Shown here in pieces: positions 57,101 through 64,000 of a stretch of 64,000 nt of DNA. Origin of the DNA: Mya arenaria (taxonomy: Eukaryota > Mollusca > Bivalvia > Myida > Myidae); assembly GCF_026914265.1 (NCBI RefSeq), contig NC_069124.1:58310589-58374588 (forward strand), given 5' to 3'. The notes under the pieces are model-generated. The model was not told where the DNA came from. It searched no databases and saw only the letters and a list, made by a program, of their open reading frames with translations. A program made the translations under genes and the position numbers. Within the stretch, counting starts at the first letter, position 1; every line of letters starts with the position of its first letter.

Positions 57101-59825
57101 TAAAAACCACTTCCTTGGCTGAGACCATCATGTTTGAAAGCACTTCATTGGCTGAGACCATCATGTTTGAAACCAATTCCTTGGCTGAGACCATCATGTT
57201 TGAAACCACTTCATTGGCTTAGACCATCATGTTAACAACCACTTCATTGGCTGAGACCATCATGTTTGAAACCACTTCATTGGCTGAGACCATCATGTTT
57301 GAAAGCACTTCCTTAGCTGAGACCATCATGTTTGAAAGCACTTCCTTGGCTGAGACCATCATATTTGAAACCAATTCATTGGCTGAGACCATCATGTTTG
57401 AAAGCACTTCATTGGCTGAGACCATCATGTTAACAACCACTTCATTGGCTGAGATCATCATGTTTGAAACCACTTCATTGGCTGAAACCATCATGTTAAA
57501 AACCACTTCCTTGGCTGAGACCATCATGTTAAAAACCACTTCATTGGCTGAGACCATCATGTTTGAAACCACTTCATTGGCTGAGACCATCATGTTTGAA
57601 AGCACTTCATTGGCTGAGACCATCATGTTTGAAACCACTTCATTGGCTGAGACCATCATGTTTACAACCACTTCATTGGCTGAGACCATCATGTTAACAA
57701 TCACTTCATTGTCTGAGACCATCATGTTTGAAACCACTTCCTTGGCTGAGATCATCATGTTTGAAAGTACTTCATTGGCTGAGACCATCATGTTTGAAAG
57801 CACTTCATTGGCTGAGACCATCATGTTAACAACCACTTCATTGGCTGAAACCATCATGTTAACAACCACTTCATTGGCTGAGACTATCATGTTAACAACC
57901 TCTTCATTGGCTGTGACCATCATGTTAACAACCACTTCATTGGCTGAGATCATCATGTTTAAACCACTTCCTTGGCTGAGACCATCATGTTAACAACCAC
58001 TTCATTGGCTGAGATAATCATGTTTGAAACCACTTCATTGGCTGAGATCATCATGTTTGAAACCTCTTACTGGCTAGAAACAAGAAGGGATGTCCTTTTT
58101 GAGTGGCAAAAAAGAGATGATATCAACATTTAGCTGTCCTTATTATTGAACCAAACACAAATTACTTCTAAATGGCTCTTGTTAGTGTAATTTTTTATTT
58201 GCAGATATCTGGAAATAAACAAGACCACCTTGCTTTTTCTGCCCATGTTATATGTCTTTGTAGTGAATATGTTAAAAGTTTGACCATGTGTTTTACAGTA
58301 ATGATGTTTCCCGTGATGAAGCTGCTGGATGGCTACCTCATCTGGGAACCAGAGAACAACAAGTGCAAGGGGGTATGTACTCAATAGTCCTTCTTTATCT
58401 GCTTTCTTATTTAAAGACAATGATGTGTTTTAGCAATCATTGTTCAACTTAAATTTATCATTATATTAATATATTATTTCTCATTCCGAAGTTTTCTGCA
58501 TCTTGAGCTTTGTTATACCAGTAATGTTATTTTCCTATTTAAAAAAAATCAGGAAGTATTGCATGGATTAATGATGCATGTGACTGGATTTATTATGTTG
58601 ATAACTGACTGGCTTCTGTTGCTAACAGTCTTTTTTGTGTATTGAATTATCTGTTCACTGTTCCAGAATGTGTTGCGTGTAGCAATGGTGCTGTTGACAG
58701 GATTTATCGTGCTGATGATCCCGAGTTTCTCTAACATCATGGCGCTGGTCGGGGCAACATGCTGTACACTTCTAGCCTTCACTCTACCGGGACTTTTCCA
58801 TTTGTCCATATTTAAAGGGTAGGGCTTGTAAAGATACACAGAAGTTTACAACCAATACTCAGTCCAGAGTTCTCATCATTTATCATCCATTATAACAATT
58901 TCTTTTAATTGTTTTACTTCCTGTGGTCAATCCTTGTAAATCACAAGAAAGTCACTTGTTCTACCATATTGTTGACCTCTTGACCTATTGAATCAGATGA
59001 AAGTATGCTTGAAGTAATGTTGGACTCTAATCACTCTCCTCTTAAAAAAAGTCAGTAGAAACTATTTCATATTACTTTATCACTGTTGCTTTTGTGGCTC
59101 TGATTATCCATGATGAAACACTTTTGTACAAGCTTTGTGCATGTATATCATGAATATATAACCATATTGACCTTTAACATAATTTATAGTGTTTGAAATA
59201 TCATTAATATGCATTACCTAACGAAGAAAAATGCTTTCTTTATCAGGAGTTTGTCACGATCCCAAGTCATGTTTGATTGGTTCTTGATGGGAATGGGAGT
59301 GCTAGGGTAAGTTACAATGCTTAGGATATTTTTTTCTTATTGTCAAGTATTTAAAAGTAACTTTTTTTCTATATAGAACAGATTATTTCAGATTTTTGTT
59401 AGCATTTAAATTCAATGGTTCTTCAATATTTTGAAGAAAAAATCAAATCAAAATAGAAAGCCTTGTTACAAGTTTGAAACATTAACAGCAGCATACTTAC
59501 ATTTTAATGATTAGTGAGGGTTGTGCACGTTACTTTTTACCCATCAAAGATATGAACATAAAACTAAATAATTAAGACCTTTAACTCCAGTAAAAAAATG
59601 TTGAGTAACTCTACATGGCCAACTGCTGGAAAGGGATTAGTAGTGGGTTTGGAATTGCCTTGGTCTGGCTCTAAGGCTGATATAAAATTCTATTTTAGAG
59701 CTGTGATAGGAACAATTGATGCCCTGAACAGAATGGCGACATCACAAATCCACACCATCGTGGCCCACGATGTGTTGGCAAACCAGTCCCTCGTTGACAC
59801 GGCTGGTAGTGAAGTCGCATCTTGA
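45103..59825 (+). CDS. SLC36-like proton-coupled amino acid transporter, AAAP family (17 exons)
   Basis: Secondary carrier expected to move small amino acids, probably with protons, at the plasma or lysosomal membrane. Coding exons: 45103-45222, 48529-48578, 49260-49443, 51632-51677, 52214-52279, 52573-52639, 53868-53948, 54257-54334, 54915-54984, 55319-55383, 55772-55838, 56259-56307, 56458-56526, 58299-58372, 58667-58818, 59247-59306, 59699-59825. All joints are GT-AG and in phase, totalling 1,425 nt (474 residues). Helix 1 has NIFISFIGAGVLGLPFAFKEAG, the AAAP substrate-site hallmark. Eleven hydrophobic segments follow, including PFFLAISIYCYEGAGMILSLE, which parallels the SLC36 helix 6 motif. 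The loop after helix 2 is unusually long and acidic (about residues 75-135). The start ATG has A at -3. It could instead belong to a plant AVT3-like branch of the family. Confidence 0.92.
45336..47588. mobile_element. 2.25-kb TIR element with 8-bp target duplication, transporter intron 1
   Basis: The target CTACCAGG is at 45328-45335 and 47589-47596. The element starts GTAGTCATTCTAAAATGCCG and ends with its inverse. The inverted repeats run over 80 bp and hold an inner palindrome (CCGTCCAGGCT then AGCCTGGACG around a poly-T/ATGATGG spacer). Eight-base duplications fit hAT, P or Merlin-type elements; the GTAG terminus is not diagnostic. The longest inner open frame (113 codons at 45375-45716) has no recognisable motif. 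Confidence 0.8.
47600..48520. other. Remainder of transporter intron 1
   Basis: Slightly less AT-rich around 47600-48060, with broken codon-like stretches such as KSTKVTSSK, but no recognised domain. The rest is plain intron up to the acceptor at 48527-48528. Confidence 0.35.
48613..48929. mobile_element. GC-rich fold-back MITE, family B (copy 2), transporter intron 2
   Basis: The ends ATGCACCAGTCAATTGTAAC and GTTACAATTGACTGGTGCAT are near-perfect inverses. The arms continue through CCCCCAGGTCCGGGG and its mirror CCCCGGACCTGGGGG. It starts only 34 bp after the donor of exon 2. Its high GC content and long arms should make a strong stem in the pre-mRNA. Confidence 0.85.
49444..51631. other. 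Transporter intron 3
   Basis: AT-rich intron with a poly(T/A) tract at 49741-49775. No mobile element or RNA gene was recognised. Confidence 0.4.
52076..52160 (-). mobile_element. SINE tail fragment in transporter intron 4
   Basis: TATTTTACAACGATTATGAA and AGTCACTCTTGTTGGCACAA match the tail side of the SINE at 41950-42200. The tRNA-like head is missing. Confidence 0.55.
53010..53320. repeat. GGGCAAGT-rich interspersed repeat, transporter intron 6
   Basis: TTGCCCGAA and GGGCAAGT words recur, including three successive TGGGCAAGT(A/G) units at about 53219-53272. The ends (GGTTGCCCGAAG and TTGCCTGAAAGGACAAGT) suggest a fold-back element with tandem inner units. Confidence 0.5.
53445..53680. 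mobile_element. TTAA-ended MITE, family F (copy 3, inverted)
   Basis: Starts TTAAAGATGCACTTTTACTC and ends AAGAGTGTCACTTTAA, which is the opposite orientation to the copies at 17380 and 40267. It is 236 bp long. Confidence 0.75.
54492..54740. repeat. Interspersed repeat, family C (copy 2), transporter intron 8
   Basis: Matches 12484-12725 through TGTGGATTCATAATTG, CTGGTGCATTCTGGGCG and AGTCAAGTATGCATACTGCA. It has a small internal duplication (GGTGCAATCT/GGTGCATTCT). Confidence 0.65.
55525..55762. repeat. Degenerate ~17-bp tandem repeat next to transporter exon 11
   Basis: A unit near ACTTGACCTTCATTCAT recurs about 14 times with substitutions. It runs up to the polypyrimidine tract and acceptor of exon 11 (AG at 55770-55771). 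Confidence 0.7.
56603..57066. mobile_element. GTGTATACCA-type MITE, family E (copy 2, complete)
   Basis: GTGTGTATACCATGTGATAA at the left is mirrored by TTATCACATGGTATACACAA at the right. Inner arms (AACAAAGATAACTTTACTAT and its inverse) extend the fold-back. It lies in transporter intron 13 and directly abuts the 33-bp array. Confidence 0.75.
57067..58068. repeat. 33-bp minisatellite, about 30 copies, transporter intron 13
   Basis: The unit reads about CACTTCATTGGCTGAGACC then ATCATGTTTGAAAC, 33 bp. Variants differ at TCATTGG/TCCTTGG and TTTGAAA(C/G)C/TTAACAACC. Because 33 is a multiple of three and the unit has no stops in two frames, it yields 245- and 254-codon open frames on opposite strands. 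Neither is a gene: the array is bounded by a MITE and ends in an intron. Confidence 0.92.
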
Positions 59826-60540
59826 TGACAAGAAATTATCTAGTTCTCATACATACACTTTTGTGGTAGATTCAGGTTATTGAAACCTAAGTCAATTATG
59901 TTAATGTGATAAGGTAGAATTTCCATGTTGAAAATGTTGAACGGGGATTGGACATATGTAGGGCTATGAATGGCCTTGTCAGTAAAACAGCTATCATATT
60001 TGTAATACTGTTAATATTAGCAAGGTTTGAAGGGTGTTCATATGTCATAACAGGGACGAATCACTGATACCGAACAAGTATTCAGGTCTTCAAGTCTTCC
60101 ACTGGCACTGTTTTCATTCTGAACTTGGTATTGACAGTGTTCATTAGTTTAGTGTTTATGCTATGTTTCATAATTGTATATTAATATTAATGCCAGTATG
60201 TCAACCAATCTCTTTGGAATAAGGATCAGCTTTAGTTGATAGAATTATATGTTGTTAAACAAATATAGGTCAAAAGATTTAATCAACTTTTATAGAAAAG
60301 CTATCAATATGGTGACATTTATTTACATAAAGCTATGCAGCCCATCTCTATACTTGTATAAAATGTATCTTATCGAGCGGGTTAAATAAACTCTTGGTTG
60401 GGAAAAGGGATTATAATTTGCACAACAATCATACATTTTTTTTTTAATGTTTATTATAGGTTTGGCTTTAGTAAGTCATTTTATATCCACATTTAATTCG
60501 CACTGTAGCATATTAGAGTGTTTCTTTTGCGTTATGTAAT
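59826..60540 (+). other. Transporter 3' untranslated region (probable)
   Basis: Follows the TGA at 59823-59825. An AATAAA at about 60385-60390 is a plausible poly(A) signal giving a 3' UTR of roughly 560-590 nt, ending before the satellite. Later AATAAA words (62713, 62986) would put the satellite inside the 3' UTR. Confidence 0.5.
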
Positions 60541-62273
60541 AATTCTCATATTAGATTGGTTAACAGTTGGCAGAGCTCTCACCAAGCAAGATTCAATGAT
60601 CATATCAGATTGGTTAACAGTTGGCAGAGCTCTCACCAAGCAAGATTCAATGATCATATCAGATTGGTTAACAGTTGGCAGAGCTCTCACCAAGCAAGAT
60701 TCAATGATCATATCAGATTGGTTAACAGTTGACAGAGCTCTCACCAAGCAAGATTCAATGATCATATCAGATTGGTTAACAGTTGACAGAGCTCTCACCA
60801 AGCAAGATTCAATGATCATATTAGATTGGTTAACAGTTGACAGAGCTCTCACCATGCAAGATTCAATGATCATATTAGATTGGTTAACAGTTGGCAGAGC
60901 TCTCACCAAGCAAGATTCAATGATCATATTAGATTGGTTAACAGTTGACAGAGCTCTCACCAAGCAAGATTCAATGATCATATCAGATTGGTTAACAGTT
61001 GACAAAGCTCTCACCAAGCAAGATTCAATGATTCTCATATCAGATTGGTTAACAGTTGGCAGAGCTCTCACCAAGCAAGATTCAATGATCATATTAGATT
61101 GGTTAACAGTTGGCAGAGCTCTCACCAAGCAAGATTCAATGATCATATTAGATTGGTTAACAGTTGACAGAGCTCTCACCAAGCAAGATTCAATGATCAT
61201 ATTAGATTGGTTAACAGTTGGCAGAGCTCTCACCAAGCAAGATTCAATGATCATATTAGATTGGTTAACAGTTGGCAGAGCTCTCACCAAGCAAGATTCA
61301 ATGATCATATTAGATTGGTTAACAGTTGGCAGAGCTCTCACCAAGCAAGATTCAATGATCATATTAGATTGGTTAACAGTTGGCAGAGCTCTCACCAAGC
61401 AAGATTCAATGATCATATTAGATTGGTTAACAGTTGACAGAGCTCTCACCAAGCAAGATTCAATGATCATATTAGATTGGTTAACAGTTGGCAGAGCTCT
61501 CACCAAGCAAGATTCAATGATCATATCAGATTGGTTAACAGTTGGCAGAGCTCTCACCAAGCAAGATTCAATGATCATATCAGATTGGTTAACAGTTGGC
61601 AAAGCTCTCACCAAGCAAGATTAAATGATCATATTAGATTGGTTAACAGTTGGCAGAGCTCTCACCAAGCAAGATTCAATGATAATATCAGATTGGTTAA
61701 CAGTTGGCAGAGCTCTCACCAAGCAAGATTCAATGATCATATTAGATTGGTTAACAGTTGGCAGAGCTCTCACCAAGCAAGATTCAATGATAATATTAGA
61801 TTGGTTAACAGTTGGCAGAGCTCTCACCAAGCAAGATTCAATGATCATATTAGATTGGTTAACAGTTGGCAGAGCTCTCACCAAGCAAGATTCAATCATA
61901 TTAGATTGGTTAACAGTTGGCAGAGCTCTCACCAAGCAAGATTCAATGATTCTCATATCAGATTGGTTAACAGTTGACAGAGCTCTCACCAAGCAAGATT
62001 CAATGATCATATCAGATTGGTTAACAGTTGGCAGAGCTCTCACCAAGCAAGATTCAATGATCATATTAGATTGGTTAACAGTTGGCAGAGCTCTCACCAA
62101 GCAAGATTCAATGATTCTCATATCAGATTGGTTAACAGTTGACAGAGCTCTCACCATGCAAGATTCAATGATTCTCATATCAGACTGGTTAACAGTTGAC
62201 AGAGCTCTCACCATGCAAGATTCAATGATTCTCATATCAGATTGGTTCACAGTTGGCAGAGCTCTCACCAAGT
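60541..62273. repeat. 54-bp satellite array, about 32 copies
   Basis: The unit holds ATCATATTAGATTGGTTAAC, AGTTGGCAGAGCTCTCACC and AAGCAAGATTCAATG. Neighbouring copies differ by only a few bases. A 57-bp variant (ATTCTCATATCAG in place of ATCATATCAG) occurs at the left edge, near 61030, and repeatedly at the right edge (about 61950, 62115, 62169, 62227). The unit is 18 codons without stops in several frames, producing open frames up to 368 codons on both strands that are not genes. Confidence 0.95.
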
Positions 62274-62275
62274 AA

Positions 62276-64000
62276 GATCTCGTTTGACTTTCGCAGAGAA
62301 AGTTTGCAAAAAATGAGTGTAAATACGTACATGAATATTTTAAAATGGGTGTGTATGACTATTTACGAAAACATTTGGTCAGGACACAGATAAATTCCTT
62401 CACTTACCTTGCACTGAGAACTATAATGCAAAAACATACAATCATAAATTTGCACGCTAATTATTCATTGGTATGCTTTGAAAGTGTGGTACAAAACAGC
62501 TACTAAAGCTAACCCTTGTAATTGAATTAATACATAACTCATATCTCATATCATTTTCAAAACTCAGGTAGTTGGTGCAGTTTCTTTTTCATATTTTATA
62601 ATTGTACAACTAATTAATCATGGAATCTATGTATCATACATCAACTGTGTTTACCAAAGTACCATTTTAACATGTTCAGAGTAAATTAAAGCAATTTTGA
62701 TTTATGCAAGAAAATAAAAGGCACCAATTTTGTCACCAGTTTTGTCTTTCATTGTCATTATAGAGTTGTCCTTAAAATGTTTTTACATAACACTGCCTGA
62801 TAGTGACATTTTTATTGAATAATATGAGTTTGTCATGTATTCATCATAAATGTAATTATTCTTTGTGAAAAATGTCCGGGACAGATTTCCCTGTAAACTC
62901 TTTTTATGACAATTATGTATATTTTGGATTGAGGAATTTTTTTTTTACATATAAATGTAAATTTATCATTTAGCTAATTTTATGAAATAAATGGTAAACG
63001 GTGTAAACTTACATTTGAGTATTAAGTATGGGTGATTTTTGTTGATACTTATTGATTGGTGTTTATGATTTTGTTGTCATAATATTTATGTTTACCAGTA
63101 ATGTGATACTTTTGATGCCTATTTTGGTTTATGTATTCTGTGTGTTCACTATAGTTACATGTAATCATTCTCAATGCTTTACTTGCAAATATTGACCTTG
63201 GCACATTTTAATGATAATTGAATTGATCTTGCCATTATTGTTTTATTTATGACAAGTATGTCAAAGAAAATTATCCATGTTAGATTTTCTCTCATTAATT
63301 AATTCAACATTAATCAGTTATGCTCCATCTGATTTTTTTTAGAAAGCCTATTACTTGTACTTACTGATTTCATTTGGGATTTGTGAAATACATGAAGTAG
63401 ATTGTGGCAGACGGGGCACTCGTATGAATACTGGTATTTGTGTGAAATAGTGTTATTTATTTATTGAAATCTGGAGCTTTACCAGCTGGAAACCAAGGTG
63501 CTGTATATTATTGGGCCCATACTGGGTTTATATATTCCTGTATTTTTATATGTCATTACATGTATATAGGTGTATTTTTGTATGTCGTTAAAAGTTCCTG
63601 GGGAACACTGTTGATTTGTGAGATTTTTAGATTCTGAAAAATGCGTTGTATATGTTTTAAAAAAATGAAAGTTTTAACTCTTTAAGTTCTTACTTCTTTT
63701 TATGATTAACATTTTTATGGGTGTTTTGTGTTATTTGGACCACACTATTTGTGTGTATCCGATGGGTTTATAGTGTTGAAATCATGTACTATACTGTAAA
63801 CATGCAAATCGGATGTGATATTGTGTGATATTGATTAATGTACGGTAATCAAACTAGAAAATTATTGTCTTAACAAGCGTTAATTCATTCCATTTAGGAA
63901 ACACTACATCTCCCGTATGTCTTCAAAGAAGAAATCAAATGCAATAGTGTGTTTGTGCGATTTTTTTTCCATTTTAAGGTCATTATTGCCAGTGCTAAAC
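62276..64000. other. AT-rich stretch to the window end
   Basis: No open frame of interest, repeat or RNA gene was recognised. AATAAA words at 62713 and 62986 could serve as distal poly(A) signals for the transporter gene. Confidence 0.4.

Noticed and set aside
57219-57993. Open frames of 245 and 254 codons on opposite strands
   Set aside because: They are produced by the 33-bp intronic minisatellite and lie between transporter exons 13 and 14.
60541-62273. CRISPR-like regular array
   Set aside because: The units are contiguous with no unique spacers, and the locus is clearly eukaryotic.
60518-62275. Open frames of 166-368 codons on both strands
   Set aside because: They are produced by the 54-bp satellite unit, which has no stops in several frames. 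There is no start context, splice site or non-repeat coding flank.

Overview
The window is animal nuclear DNA, most likely from a bivalve mollusc. It has AT-rich non-coding DNA, many small exons with GT-AG introns, and a dense load of short interspersed elements (TTAA-flanked MITEs, pogo-like and Mutator-like fold-back MITEs, tRNA-derived SINEs, minisatellites) of types I associate with clam and mussel genomes. The species call is an inference. I see no operons, CRISPR arrays, rRNA, or any retroviral or other capsid-bearing element.

Three host genes can be reconstructed with every exon joint in phase. (1) Plus strand, 16406-36980: a full-length ABCC1/MRP-type ABC exporter, 33 coding exons, about 1,572 residues, with an N-terminal membrane domain, two transporter cores and two nucleotide-binding domains. 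A TATA box and TCAGTT initiator lie upstream at canonical spacing. (2) Minus strand, 40992-38655: a three-exon, 120-residue Shisa-like protein (signal peptide, six-cysteine ectodomain, one membrane helix, short tail), convergent with the ABC gene. (3) Plus strand, 45103-59825: an SLC36-like (AAAP family) amino acid transporter, 17 coding exons, 474 residues, 11 predicted helices. A fourth, minus-strand, exon-like unit at 5255-2797 has clean splice sites but no continuous reading frame, and is either a pseudogene or a non-coding transcript.

Layout: 1-16.1 kb is repeat-rich and gene-poor (composite repeat, nested MITEs, a SINE split by a pogo-like element, a 138-bp array, a trinucleotide tract). 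16.2-37 kb is the ABCC gene; its 6.5-kb second intron holds a 4.6-kb element with terminal inverted repeats and subterminal repeats. 37-41 kb holds the Shisa-like gene with a 44-bp minisatellite. 41-45 kb holds a SINE and an internally deleted LINE with a second insertion inside it. 45-60 kb is the transporter gene, with a 2.25-kb element in intron 1 and a 33-bp minisatellite in intron 13. 60.5-62.3 kb is a 54-bp satellite array just past the transporter's 3' end; the rest is AT-rich.

The most interesting signals are three unrelated small insertions lying 9-14 bp inside ABCC introns, one of which has duplicated the 5' splice site; the 4.6-kb subterminal-repeat element; and arrays whose unit length is a multiple of three, so they are open in several frames on both strands without being genes. 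All work was by eye; homology calls rest on remembered family motifs.
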